From: Bdellovibrionota bacterium | GTDB taxonomy: Bacteria; Bdellovibrionota_C; UBA2361; JAFLCA01 | Length of the DNA: 64,000 bases | Assembly (NCBI GenBank): GCA_030584005.1 | Contig: CP129486.1 | Location: forward strand, 2,155,971-2,219,970 | Direction: 5' to 3' | Shown here: positions 26,718-35,365 of the stretch, piece by piece | Layout: every line of letters starts with the position of its first letter | Numbering within the stretch: position 1 is the stretch's first letter | Notes under the pieces: model-generated | Databases searched by the model: none | Seen by the model: the letters and a program-made list of their open reading frames with translations, nothing else | What the model was told of the DNA's origin: nothing | Position numbers and translations under genes: made by a program

Positions 26718-28275
26718 ACTGCCCCCGCTTATCGTGAGGATTCCATCTCCTCTCTGCCTGAAGGGCCATCTCCACATACTGGAGCGTCTACGCACTGACT
26801 TTAGGGTCTGCTTGCAGCATGTGCACTCGCCGTTGCAAGGTTTTCTTGGCCCTGTACTCGAAGCGCCATCACTGAAGATCCTGATCCAAGCAGAACGAAC
26901 CTTTCGTTCACACCGGGACTGGCTCTCATCGATCGAAACGCCTTCGGAGTCTGGCATCCATTGTGATGAGCTTGAGGACTCGGAGGAGGCTCCTGTGGTC
27001 GACCTAACTGCTAACCCTCAAGCGCATACTTCCAAGGCAACGACGTGCTTTGCGCGCTTTAATGGATTTTGGAATTGCTTCGATCACGTCGATCCAAGGC
27101 CTCTCTTTGCCCTAGAGATCCACTGCCTCAGCGCAGCTCGGCAAAGCGAACCGGCGCATTTTTTTGAGGTGCGGGCCGATCGAACCTCTCCGCTGCGCTC
27201 GCTTGAGAGATCAATCGAGATTCTCCCCTTTCTTTTTTCGACCGCCCTGCAAAGGGTGCAGTTACATTCGCCCTTGTCGAGTAAGGCGCAACCGGATCAA
27301 ACCAGGCGACGTCTCCCTGGAACCCTTAGGATGATTGCACGACTGATTGCCTCTTGGATTAGAGAGCGCCGTGAGAGTGATCAAGCAACTTGGCAGCTCA
27401 TCGCCACCGACGGGAGCTTATTAGATGCAATCGCAGAACGCCGCACCTCCAGCTTTATAGCTCGGCCCATCGCAAACCCCCCGAACACCGCACTGGCCGA
27501 CCCGTTTTTCACCCTATATCAGGGAGCACCCCTCCTACTTGTAGAATCGATCCCGAACGGTTCTCATGGACAGATCAGCAGCATCGTCTTGCAGAAGCAT
27601 GGTGAGGCGCCGCGTATCACACAGGTGCTTCGGCAATCGCACCATGCTTCATTCCCCTTCGCGTTCGTGCACAATCAGGAGCTGTACCTGCTGCCAGAAG
27701 AATCCGCCTCAAAACGTGCTGCACTGTATACCTTCGCCAAGGACGGGGACCGTTGGATCCATCAGCGCGATCTCCTATCAGACTTTCCAGCGGTGGATTC
27801 CGTTTTGCTACAACATCAAGGGCGCTGGTGGCTTTTTAGCACCTACGGGGGAGATGGCATGCAGGAGGCTAACCTTTGTCTGTTCTCCTCGGCCGATCTG
27901 CTGGGACCGTACGAGAAGTGCGCATGTTCTCCGGTCAGGATAGGCCTCGGCGGTGCCCGCAATGGCGGTGCACCGTTCACGATAAAGGACGCCACGTTTC
28001 GCCCGTCACAAGATTGCCGCCCAAGATACGGGGACAGATTGATTATTCATAGAATAGCCGTCTTGGAGCAGTCTCACTATGATGAAGAGCCTTGGTGCGA
28101 GCTCGTTTTAAAGGACGCGGGCAATCCCGACATCAACTATCCCTGTCACACAATCTGCGCTTATGAGGATCAAGTGCTGCTCGACGCCAAACTACCTTCC
28201 TCGATCGGAGATCTCCGCCTGGAATTGAGTCCGATAGAAACGCATGGTCCGATCGGCAATCGTGCCCGTATCTAG
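26698..28275 (+). CDS. Formyltransferase-like domain plus glucosamine inositolphosphorylceramide transferase-like propeller domain
   Basis: 525 residues in two parts. Residues 1-220 resemble the formyltransferase-like N-terminal domain found with this family. Residues 240-500 match the five-bladed propeller-like domain of plant GINT1-type proteins and their bacterial relatives: LADPFFTLYQGAPLLLVE, HASFPFAFVHNQELYLLPEE, AVDSVLLQHQGRWWLFST, then GGARNGGAPF. The repeated D/E-x-[FVL] blades suggest a sugar-active site. I infer a role in modifying or transferring a glycan. The 3' end overlaps a convergent glycosyltransferase by 84 nt. Confidence 0.6.
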   Translation: MAHSAHKLPPLIVRIPSPLCLKGHLHILERLRTDFRVCLQHVHSPLQGFLGPVLEAPSLKILIQAERTFRSHRDWLSSIETPSESGIHCDELEDSEEAPVVDLTANPQAHTSKATTCFARFNGFWNCFDHVDPRPLFALEIHCLSAARQSEPAHFFEVRADRTSPLRSLERSIEILPFLFSTALQRVQLHSPLSSKAQPDQTRRRLPGTLRMIARLIASWIRERRESDQATWQLIATDGSLLDAIAERRTSSFIARPIANPPNTALADPFFTLYQGAPLLLVESIPNGSHGQISSIVLQKHGEAPRITQVLRQSHHASFPFAFVHNQELYLLPEESASKRAALYTFAKDGDRWIHQRDLLSDFPAVDSVLLQHQGRWWLFSTYGGDGMQEANLCLFSSADLLGPYEKCACSPVRIGLGGARNGGAPFTIKDATFRPSQDCRPRYGDRLIIHRIAVLEQSHYDEEPWCELVLKDAGNPDINYPCHTICAYEDQVLLDAKLPSSIGDLRLELSPIETHGPIGNRARI

Positions 28276-29349
28276 CCCCTGTTCAAGAATCGTCCTATGG
28301 GCCGCATGTACATGCCGTTGTAATAGGGCATCGTCGTTTAAAAGCCGTTCAATTGCTCCCGCAAGGGATTGCGGATCGGGTGCGCACTCAAAAATACTGT
28401 CTCTGAATACCTCTCGTAAGCCATCACATGGATAGGAGATCACCGCGCTTCCACTCGCAACTGCCTCTAAGACCACCCGGGGCACTCCTTCTCCATAGCG
28501 CGACGGGAAACAGAATACGGTGGCCTGCCCCATCAGTGAGCTCAGGTCTTCCAACTCCCCCGCGTACTCAACTCCGGCCTCAACACACCTATCCCTCAAT
28601 TCCCCTTCTGTAACTGCGTCTGGATGACCTGGGACGAAGGGCCCCGCTACAACCGCGCGCAGCTGCTCTACTCGATTCTTTAAGAGCTGTATCGCCGCGA
28701 TGAAGTCCAGCACTCCCTTCTCCTTCAAGAGCCTGGAGGCAAACAGCACCATTTTATCTGGTGCTCTTGCAGGATGCGGGTGGTACCGCGTGGTATCCAC
28801 GCCGGAGCCAGGAATCACCACCGCATGGTCAGGGCTTACAATCTGCCATCTCAAAAAGTCACCGTAATCCTTCTGGGTTTGGAATATCAGGGCAACACCC
28901 CTTCGGCGCATGAGGCAACGGTAGCACAGTATCAGGAGTTTACGCCTTGCTCTCGCCACTGCGCCGCTGGCGGTAAAGACATGCCCTTTGCCCGTAATAC
29001 TGCACACCGCAAGCGGGATTCTGCACACCATGCTCGCAATTAATCCGTACACGATCGATTTCACAGAAAAGTGGTGAACGATAGTGGGGCCAATTCGACG
29101 ATAGAGGCGGCAAAGATGCAGCAATGAGAGCAATTCACGGCATGGATTCATGCTCCAACGATTAAGCTTCCAATCGTGAGCCACCACACCGCCGTTCTCA
29201 CCAATCGCATCCTTGGCGTTGGGGGCAATCAGGTGGAGTTGGCAGCCTGCTGCGAGCAGGTCGCGCGCTATCTCCCGACGATGCGTGCGGAAAAACTTGC
29301 TGTCATGCATCACATAACAGATCGTGATGCCGGTCAGGGTACCTTTCAT
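28192..29349 (-). CDS. GT4-family glycosyltransferase
   Basis: 385 residues from ATG 29349. The N-terminal unit is ITICYVMHDSKFFRTHRREIARDLLAAGC, with IVHHFSVKSIVYGLIAS as in WbnK/PglA-like N-acetylgalactosaminyltransferases. The C-terminal half has LFASRLLKEKGVLDFIAAI and FPSRYGEGVPRVVLEAVASGSAVISYP. A frame continues upstream to 29490, but those 47 residues look non-homologous (Arg/Gly-rich), so I prefer the internal start. Overlaps its convergent neighbour by 84 nt. Confidence 0.85.
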   Translation of the reverse strand: MKGTLTGITICYVMHDSKFFRTHRREIARDLLAAGCQLHLIAPNAKDAIGENGGVVAHDWKLNRWSMNPCRELLSLLHLCRLYRRIGPTIVHHFSVKSIVYGLIASMVCRIPLAVCSITGKGHVFTASGAVARARRKLLILCYRCLMRRRGVALIFQTQKDYGDFLRWQIVSPDHAVVIPGSGVDTTRYHPHPARAPDKMVLFASRLLKEKGVLDFIAAIQLLKNRVEQLRAVVAGPFVPGHPDAVTEGELRDRCVEAGVEYAGELEDLSSLMGQATVFCFPSRYGEGVPRVVLEAVASGSAVISYPCDGLREVFRDSIFECAPDPQSLAGAIERLLNDDALLQRHVHAAHRTILEQGLDTGTIADRTMRFYRTQFQAEISDRGR

Positions 29350-29575
29350 GCATCGAGTATCATCCAGCCACTCCGCGCCGCCAAGAGGAGCATCGCTTCG
29401 ATTCCCCCTCAGGCCCAGTCGTCCGGGACGCCGCCCGGAATACGCTAAAATCACCTTTTGCATGTGACGTCCTTCGGGATAGTCTGTCATGTCAGGGCGC
29501 CGGCTAGTTTATGACGCTGGAAGTCTATCCGCCGGTCAGTCGTTAGGGGTTTACGGATACGAGGAATACGTTCGG

Positions 29576-29604
29576 CGTATCCCTAGAAGCGGTCTCATAA
29601 ATAG
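29576..29604. repeat. Copy of the dispersed CCCTAGAAG repeat
   Basis: CGTATCCCTAGAAGC is identical to 24053-24067 and continues GGTCTCATAAATAG, resembling the arm at 24104. It lies in the roughly 400-bp divergent gap from 29350 to 29752, which otherwise holds only the small leader frame at 29682. Confidence 0.5.
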
Positions 29605-29681
29605 AATAAGTGGCGCACTTCAATCCGCCGTAGCCCAGGAGAAAGGCCTCTATTGTGGGGGGTCCAAGGGCGAAGGAGGAT

Positions 29682-29756
29682 ATGACGGAAAGAATGAATA
29701 CATTTACGAGATGGTCTCTAGACCATGCCGTACAATCGAGTGACTGGGTCCCATGA
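29682..29756 (+). CDS. Possible 24-residue leader peptide coupled to the downstream methyltransferase
   Basis: An ATG at 29682 follows a strong Shine-Dalgarno (AAGGAGGA). The 24-codon frame begins MTERMNTFTRWSL and ends with TGA at 29754-29756, overlapping the ATG of the next gene (ATGA). This is the arrangement of a translationally coupled upstream frame. The peptide has no recognisable homology and may simply deliver ribosomes. Confidence 0.35.
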   Translation: MTERMNTFTRWSLDHAVQSSDWVP

Positions 29757-30544
29757 CTAATCCAGCAATGGCCATACAGTCGTCGCCTATTGCCAATCCG
29801 GAGGCGGTCTTAGAGGCTTGTATTGCCAAGAGAGCATTGCGCCGACAGCTGCGAGTGGACTTGCCGCGCACTCGCTACGCCGTACGGCGAATCTTTAGCA
29901 CCCTCAAGGATAGTCCGGCGGAACATGCGCTCGTCGTGGGGGTTGGACATGGACATGACGCGGTAATGGCTCTGCTTGACGATCAAGTGCGCCTGCTTGA
30001 TGGAGTTGATCCCTATATTTCAGATGACGGCAATGATGACGATGACTTCAACGAACTGCTCTCACTCATAGAGGCAACAGGTTTGCAGCGGCGCATGTTT
30101 GTTCATCGCACAACTATTGATGAGCACCTGTCTGCTACAACTCAACATTACGATCTAATCGTAATAAATGACGTGCTCCATCATCTTTTTCTGACCAGGT
30201 CGCGACTGGAATCCTCGCAGCTATTTGAACGAGCGGTACATCTCGCTGCCGCGCTGCGCAAAGTTGCCTCCGACGACTGCACCCTCACTATCTGTGATGT
30301 AGAGAGGCACGGTATGCGGCAATTACTCTATCGAATGGGTCTCATGCGCTCGTGGGTAGACTTTTCGACCAAGCAGCATTGGGGATCCTGGGTAAGGGCA
30401 TTTAAAGAATCTGGATGGCAGCTCCACTCCAAGCGCAACTATGTACCCTTCGCACTGCGCACCCTTGAGCCTCTCCTTTCTACACCCCTAGGCTCATTCA
30501 CCGCATGCGAACGCTATATTGTAAGGATGCGGCCCGCCAGGTGA
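29753..30544 (+). CDS. Class I SAM-dependent methyltransferase-like protein
   Basis: 263 residues. The glycine-rich SAM-binding strand is ALVVGVGHGHDAVMALLDD, with the acidic end of strand 2 at LLDGVDPYISDDG and the motif-IV region DLIVINDVLHHLF. It begins a three-gene-scale run with the SGNH hydrolase that starts 5 nt after its stop. In this locus it probably modifies a sugar or a lipid-linked intermediate. Substrate unknown. Confidence 0.7.
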   Translation: MTNPAMAIQSSPIANPEAVLEACIAKRALRRQLRVDLPRTRYAVRRIFSTLKDSPAEHALVVGVGHGHDAVMALLDDQVRLLDGVDPYISDDGNDDDDFNELLSLIEATGLQRRMFVHRTTIDEHLSATTQHYDLIVINDVLHHLFLTRSRLESSQLFERAVHLAAALRKVASDDCTLTICDVERHGMRQLLYRMGLMRSWVDFSTKQHWGSWVRAFKESGWQLHSKRNYVPFALRTLEPLLSTPLGSFTACERYIVRMRPAR

Positions 30545-30549
30545 TCTAA

Positions 30550-31740
30550 ATGGAGCGATCTCAGCGGGCACACTGGCCGTTCACCGTAGCAAAACGCAGT
30601 GCGCTTGTACTGTTCGGATTGGCCCTGGCGTGCCTGCTGGCTGAGGTTGCCCTGCGCATACTCCGCCCCGTATCCACGGTTTCATATACATACTCTCCTT
30701 CGCATGGCGCACGACTCACCCCCTCCCAGAATAGTCGATTTACCCATGGGTCTTACATCGTACCGATCACAACAAATTCGCAGGGATTTCACGACGTCGA
30801 GCACTCCGTGCACAAAGACCCATCAAAAAAGCGCCTGCTCCTGCTTGGCGATAGCTTCGTTGAGGCGCTCCATGTCCCAATGGATGACGGGATCTCGCGT
30901 CAGCTTGAGAAGGCGTTTGCACGTAAAGCCATGCCCCCTATTGAAGTCATCAACTTAGGGATCTCAGGGAACGGTCCCAGTCAATACTACCGGTTGCTGC
31001 TGGAGTTCGGCCTAACATACTCGGCAGATATTGTAGTGGTGTTCGTCACACTAGATAACGATTTTATGAACAGCGCCCCCGCGCTCTCCATGTCACCCTA
31101 TAAGACCTACTACAGACTCACTGCCGATGACTCGTTAGAATTTCAACCCGCCCGCGCAACCCCCTATAGTCTTGCCTTGAAGCAAACATTGCGGTTGAGC
31201 GCCTTCTTTACCCTGCTCCGTGGCAGTGTGCGCACGGGGATATTTGAGAAATGGATGGCATCTCTAGGGCTCGCATCTCATACCGATAGAGACAGTTCCG
31301 AGATCGGTATTCCTCCATCACTGCAGCTCTACCTGCGCGATCGTCCCAAGCAATGGGAGGAGGCCTACCGTATTACTACCAGAATGGTACGGGAGATCGT
31401 GCGTGCGTCACGGGAAGCCGGTTCCTCCGTTGCTATAGTGACCATTCCAGGGGTAGCGGCGATCGAAGACCGTTGGGTGGAACAAATGGCCGGCTGTGCG
31501 CGCTGTTTGGAAGTCGAATGGGACTACCATGCTCCTGAACAGGCCATAGACGGCGTGGGCAGGGAGCTGGGTGTCCCCGTACTGCATCTGCGGCCTGCGT
31601 TTCAGGACCAATACCGCCGGAGCCGCACTTCCTTTTCCTTTCCTCACGATGGTCACTGGAATAGCCGTGGTCATGCCTTCGCTGCCGAGATTATCGTGGA
31701 CTGGATGCGCGCGGAGGAAATGTACTCATCGTTGAACTAA
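30550..31740 (+). CDS. SGNH/GDSL hydrolase-family membrane-anchored protein
   Basis: 396 residues with an N-terminal membrane anchor (SALVLFGLALACLLAEVALRIL) and an SGNH domain facing the periplasm. The block I Ser is in LLLLGDSFVEAL, the Gly/Asn blocks in INLGISGNGPSQYYRL, and the catalytic Asp-x-x-His in DGHWNSRGH near the C-terminus. AlgX/AlgJ-like members attach or remove acetyl groups on exopolysaccharides. The position in a polysaccharide locus fits O-acetyl transfer or removal. It ends 4 nt into the convergent methyltransferase. Confidence 0.8.
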   Translation: MERSQRAHWPFTVAKRSALVLFGLALACLLAEVALRILRPVSTVSYTYSPSHGARLTPSQNSRFTHGSYIVPITTNSQGFHDVEHSVHKDPSKKRLLLLGDSFVEALHVPMDDGISRQLEKAFARKAMPPIEVINLGISGNGPSQYYRLLLEFGLTYSADIVVVFVTLDNDFMNSAPALSMSPYKTYYRLTADDSLEFQPARATPYSLALKQTLRLSAFFTLLRGSVRTGIFEKWMASLGLASHTDRDSSEIGIPPSLQLYLRDRPKQWEEAYRITTRMVREIVRASREAGSSVAIVTIPGVAAIEDRWVEQMAGCARCLEVEWDYHAPEQAIDGVGRELGVPVLHLRPAFQDQYRRSRTSFSFPHDGHWNSRGHAFAAEIIVDWMRAEEMYSSLN

Positions 31741-32522
31741 CTCGCCCGAGCAAGCGCAACACTCTCTCCATTGGCCGGTTTGATAAGCAGTCTTCCAGTA
31801 TGGTCGAGTCGATTAAGCAGCGGCTTAAATGGCAGCGTCGCCAAAAAATCATCTACCGCTTTGCGGGCACCCTTCCAATACCCATAGTCATCAAGGATGA
31901 GAACGCCTTGCGGTGAAAGAAGCGGCCACAGGTACTCTAATTCATGTCGAGTCGACTCATACCAGTCCGTATCAAGCCGTAACAATGCAATCTGTGCAGG
32001 AACAGTCTGCGGCACTGTGTCTTCTACTTTGCCTTTTACGTAATGAATCAGCCGTGCCGGATACCCAGCGAGCGCCATATTGGTTCTTACCTCATCGAGC
32101 CCGGCAAGGCACCATTGCGACCCGTCCGCCCGACCCTGCATATCGGTGAAACTTTTTACCGCGACCTCGCCATGCATCGATACATCATGGTCGCTCGGGG
32201 TCGGCATGCCCTCAAAGGTGTCATACAAATATAGATCTCGATCAACGCAATTCAGCTCCTTGAGACGTCTCGCAACCGCCATCATGCTCCCGCCACGCCA
32301 AACTCCGCACTCAACAAACGCGCCGGGAATTCGATTGGCGATGAGGTACTCCGTGGCACGAATGAGCCCCAGTAGCCGCTCGGGTGTGGTCAGGGTAAAG
32401 GGTTTGACCCAATCTATGAGATCCTGGTCTTGCTCGGAGAAGTCTGCCGGTCTCTCAGCTGTCTTGCGACGCAGCTCATAACCCAACACACCGAGTGAGC
32501 GTTTTAACAATCCCTTGATCAT
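31737..32522 (-). CDS. TylF/MycF-type O-methyltransferase
   Basis: 261 residues. The family signatures are clear: GAFVECGVWRGGSMMAVARRL, DLYLYDTFEGMPTPSDHD, IALLRLDTDWYESTRHELEYLWPLLSPQGVLILDDYGYW with the metal-binding Asp residues. TylF and MycF methylate a sugar hydroxyl on macrolides using Mg2+ and SAM. Relatives in cell-surface loci methylate glycans. It overlaps the next methyltransferase gene by 4 nt and is probably co-expressed with it. Confidence 0.88.
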   Translation of the reverse strand: MIKGLLKRSLGVLGYELRRKTAERPADFSEQDQDLIDWVKPFTLTTPERLLGLIRATEYLIANRIPGAFVECGVWRGGSMMAVARRLKELNCVDRDLYLYDTFEGMPTPSDHDVSMHGEVAVKSFTDMQGRADGSQWCLAGLDEVRTNMALAGYPARLIHYVKGKVEDTVPQTVPAQIALLRLDTDWYESTRHELEYLWPLLSPQGVLILDDYGYWKGARKAVDDFLATLPFKPLLNRLDHTGRLLIKPANGESVALARAS

Positions 32523-33439
32523 GAGGCCCTCTCCAACATCTGTTCCGTAGCACCAATCTCCCTTTCCACAGATCTCTGCACTCCCGCAGCACGACGCTTC
32601 TTTGCCGCCAATACGCAGGTACTAGAGCCGAGCAGATGACTCAACCCTCGCCGCACCACCATCGGCAGCATGCCAAAACGCAATTGACCGGTATAGAAGA
32701 GTCGTCCTGGATCAAACGCTATCACCTCGAATCCTTGGGTCTCGAAGGCATGGATCCAGGCGTTGCGGCGGTAAGACAATAGTTCATGCAAGACTGAGCG
32801 TCGTTCCCCAATGGGAGGGCGAAAAAGAATCCCTACACTCCATCTTGATCCTCGCTCATTGCGTGCGCTTGATCCTGACGAAGTAAATGATGCTTTTGAA
32901 GCTATCTTTGAGCGTCCGATAACTCTGCGAAAGGCCCGTTCGAGCATCACTACCGGATGGAATAGGGCAGACCAGACACTCCACATCGGAGTGGGAACAA
33001 GGTGTACTGTCACTCCATCATCCTTGAGCACCCGTTGCATCTCCCTGATCAACCTCGGTAACGCCTCCCTATCCTCCAGCATCGGCAAAGTCAGGGATGA
33101 GCACACGACATCAAAGGATTGATCCGGAAAAGGAATATGTGAGCCATCATACTCGATTACAGGGGCAAAGGATTCGCTCTTCTCCCGGCTGGCAATGTCT
33201 ATCGCCACTACTTCACGGCACCAACGCCTCAGAAAGTGCGACTGGAATCCGGTTGAACCGCCGATCTCCAACACCGAATCCTGGGGCTTAATCCAATCGC
33301 GCATCAGCGCAAGTTCAGCAAAACGAATTCGATACAAGGCCTGTCTGAAGGGGATGCTGGAGAGGGTCTTCGCCACCTCCCACGGAAGATCCGACGTGGC
33401 AGCATCATCGATATTATCAAGCGGCGTGTTCATACCCAA
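32519..33439 (-). CDS. Class I SAM-dependent methyltransferase
   Basis: 306 residues with a methyltransferase-11-like core: SVLEIGGSTGFQSHFL (motif I), VVAIDIASREK, FDVVCSSLTLPMLED (motif IV) and REMQRVLKDDGVTVHLVPTP (post-I). The C-terminal 130 residues are less typical and may form a membrane-associated or substrate-binding part. It is the first gene of a two-gene minus-strand unit with the TylF-type enzyme. Confidence 0.8.
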   Translation of the reverse strand: MGMNTPLDNIDDAATSDLPWEVAKTLSSIPFRQALYRIRFAELALMRDWIKPQDSVLEIGGSTGFQSHFLRRWCREVVAIDIASREKSESFAPVIEYDGSHIPFPDQSFDVVCSSLTLPMLEDREALPRLIREMQRVLKDDGVTVHLVPTPMWSVWSALFHPVVMLERAFRRVIGRSKIASKASFTSSGSSARNERGSRWSVGILFRPPIGERRSVLHELLSYRRNAWIHAFETQGFEVIAFDPGRLFYTGQLRFGMLPMVVRRGLSHLLGSSTCVLAAKKRRAAGVQRSVEREIGATEQMLERAS

Positions 33440-33492
33440 AAGGCCTGCATACTGAGTCCATCAGCCTACACGAGCAGGCGCCTTAGTAGAAG

Positions 33493-34107
33493 ATGGTTGA
33501 TCTTCGCTATAAGGAGGAGCAGGGCATTCCCATTACTGCCTGTTCTGACAACCTTGCTTTCGCTACAATGCGCGTAATGGAGATCCTTCGCAGTATACTA
33601 CTTTACACTCGCAGCAACGCGATGGACTGTGTCGTTATAGGCGGCCATGCCATCAATGCGTACGGGCTTGATCGACACACTGGCGATCTCGATCTCGTGG
33701 CTCCCCTGAGTCAACGTGAGAAGTGGTTGGGGTTTATGACGGATTTACGTTACGTTATCGGTCAAAATTCCGAGTACTTTGCCCGATTTAGGCCGGACTC
33801 TATTGCTGCCTGGCCGATTGATCTGATGTTTGTTGATGATGATACCTTCAATAAGATCAAAGCATCTGCATCTGAGTTTGAATTCGGGACTGTTAAAGCT
33901 CCTGTCGCCTCTGTCGTCCACCTGATTGCGCTCAAACTGCACGCGCTAAAGCAATCACAGGAGCACAGGAGCGCGAAAGACTTCTCCGACCTGCTGTTTC
34001 TAGTTGGACGTTCCGGGTTGGGCGAGCAAGAGCTTGAGGCGCTCTGCGCCACCCATGGCAATCGTGCATTGTGGGAACGGCTTAAATTGGTGCTGAAGCA
34101 TGATTAA
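33493..34107 (+). CDS. Nucleotidyltransferase-fold protein (AbiEii-like)
   Basis: 204 residues. The core reads VVIGGHAINAYGLDRHTGDLDLVAP, the GG...DxD signature of nucleotidyltransferase-fold proteins such as AbiEii/MenA toxins and minimal nucleotidyltransferases. A third acidic site appears in PIDLMFVDDDTF, and the Lys/Asp-rich LIALKLHALKQSQEHRSAKDFSDLLFLV is typical of the group. Alternative ATGs at 33568 and 33577 would remove a non-conserved leader. The next small gene overlaps it by 8 nt, a layout common in toxin-antitoxin pairs. Biological role not established. Confidence 0.65.
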   Translation: MVDLRYKEEQGIPITACSDNLAFATMRVMEILRSILLYTRSNAMDCVVIGGHAINAYGLDRHTGDLDLVAPLSQREKWLGFMTDLRYVIGQNSEYFARFRPDSIAAWPIDLMFVDDDTFNKIKASASEFEFGTVKAPVASVVHLIALKLHALKQSQEHRSAKDFSDLLFLVGRSGLGEQELEALCATHGNRALWERLKLVLKHD

Positions 34108-34330
34108 GATCCCTGATCAATGGAAGCTTAACCTGCCGGTCCTACCCACGCAGGACGATGCCGACCGGCTGACCCTGCCCGAGATTATAGCTATCTGTGA
34201 AAAGATGCTGCCGATTTGGAATGCGGAACGGTTCAAGAAGCCAGCTCCGCCTATCCCTACGGAACCGTTTTCACTGGCCGACAAGCCGGCGACGCCAGAG
34301 CACCCCAGTAAGCGAACGCCCCGCGAATAG
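34100..34330 (+). CDS. Small partner of the nucleotidyltransferase
   Basis: 76 residues. The N-terminal half (WKLNLPVLPTQDDADRLTLPEIIAICEKMLPIWN) looks like a short helical unit, and the C-terminal half is Pro-rich and probably disordered. It overlaps the upstream frame by 8 nt (translational coupling). No HTH is visible. It could be an antitoxin or accessory subunit, by position only. Confidence 0.5.
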   Translation: MIKIPDQWKLNLPVLPTQDDADRLTLPEIIAICEKMLPIWNAERFKKPAPPIPTEPFSLADKPATPEHPSKRTPRE

Positions 34331-34338
34331 CTCTGCAT

Positions 34339-34360
34339 CCCTCTTGCTAGAGGGCCTTTA
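34339..34360 (+). terminator. Possible terminator after the nucleotidyltransferase pair
   Basis: CCCTCT-TGCT-AGAGGG forms a perfect 6-bp stem 9 nt after the stop, but only CCTTT follows, so efficiency is uncertain. Confidence 0.35.
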
Positions 34361-34426
34361 AAAATGCCTTCTCTATCCTCTATAAACCATGTTAGTAACT
34401 GAAGCTGTTGTACGCATTATAGCCCT

Positions 34427-34930
34427 GTGAGAGCTTCTCATCACATTGCAGCAGCCGCCAGTATCGCAAGCAGCTTACTTGCAGGGCTGCCGGGGTGTGC
34501 TTCTCAAGACCGCGGGAACGAACTGACCCTTGGTTCTGCGCAACAATACTCGCCCTCAGTCTCGATCGTCTTGGAAAGGCTCGCGCATGTGGAGGAGCAG
34601 CTGGATTATTTCGCGGCGCTCCGCGACAAATATGCCCCCCTTATCCTTCCGACACGCCTCCTTTCTGGAAAAGTTGATGGGGCTTACTCGCAGGCTATAA
34701 CACATCATCAACAGCTCGCCGACACCGCTGAGGCCTTTAGGCGCCAGATCACGAGTCAGGGCGAAGCAACTCAGCCGGAGGTCCTCGAACGCGCCAATCA
34801 GTGGTGCAAAGAAACGAGCACGGCCCTCTCCTCGCTTTATGACCTGATTGTTTTTGCTGAGCAGAATCACCGCCCACCGTCGGGATGGACCGCCCCCAAT
34901 GGCTTCGAGTATGTGGCGGTTTGGCGATGA
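34427..34930 (+). CDS. Putative lipoprotein
   Basis: 167 residues from a GTG at 34427. The N-terminus is a signal peptide with lipobox LPGC. The mature part is mainly helical (ERLAHVEEQLDYFAALRDKYAPLILP, then HHQQLADTAEAFRRQI) and ends with an aromatic tail. I recognise no family. It is convergent with the cytochrome b5-domain gene. Confidence 0.5.
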   Translation: MRASHHIAAAASIASSLLAGLPGCASQDRGNELTLGSAQQYSPSVSIVLERLAHVEEQLDYFAALRDKYAPLILPTRLLSGKVDGAYSQAITHHQQLADTAEAFRRQITSQGEATQPEVLERANQWCKETSTALSSLYDLIVFAEQNHRPPSGWTAPNGFEYVAVWR

Positions 34931-34987
34931 TAGCCCAACCGTAGATGAGCTGCGTGGCGACTTGCCGCGCGGCGGGCAGACCGCGCA

Positions 34988-35365
34988 CTACCCCGGCTGT
35001 ACGAGTTCACCTATTTTATAACGCTCCAACATCTCCCAGGCGCGGCGACTGTGATCCCTCCCATCCCCCTTGGTACGCATGCCCACGCTTGCCTCCCGTC
35101 CACACCATCCTAATAACACCTCCGGAGCGGCCGGATGCATTGGGAGATAGGCAGTTACATCGTAGACCTGCCCCTCGATCGCTAGCCAGCACGACTGCTC
35201 AGAATTGTGAGAAGCAAGTTCTTGCAGGGAGATCCGTTTCACGCTGGGGGCCTGTACCACCTGCTGGGCTAATAAATCAGACTCTGACTCCAGGGCAAAC
35301 AGTACTCCATACGTCGCCACAATGGCCCAGAACACACATACAGCCGCAAATACAACCCTGTTCAT
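34988..35365 (-). CDS. Cytochrome b5-like heme-binding domain protein, membrane anchored
   Basis: 125 residues. A single N-terminal transmembrane segment (VFAAVCVFWAIVATYGVLFAL) precedes a b5 domain: ISLQELASHNSEQSCWLAIEGQVYDVTAYLP. The first heme His is in MHPAAPEVLLGWCGREA, where HPGG is altered to HPAA. The second is in GRDHSRRAWEML. It overlaps the ferric-reductase gene by 4 nt, so I infer electrons pass between the two. Confidence 0.75.
   Translation of the reverse strand: MNRVVFAAVCVFWAIVATYGVLFALESESDLLAQQVVQAPSVKRISLQELASHNSEQSCWLAIEGQVYDVTAYLPMHPAAPEVLLGWCGREASVGMRTKGDGRDHSRRAWEMLERYKIGELVQPG

Noticed and set aside
29489..29743. 84-codon plus-strand frame
   Set aside because: It spans a dispersed repeat, lacks a ribosome site and resembles no protein. 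The shorter frame at 29682 with a good ribosome site is in another frame.
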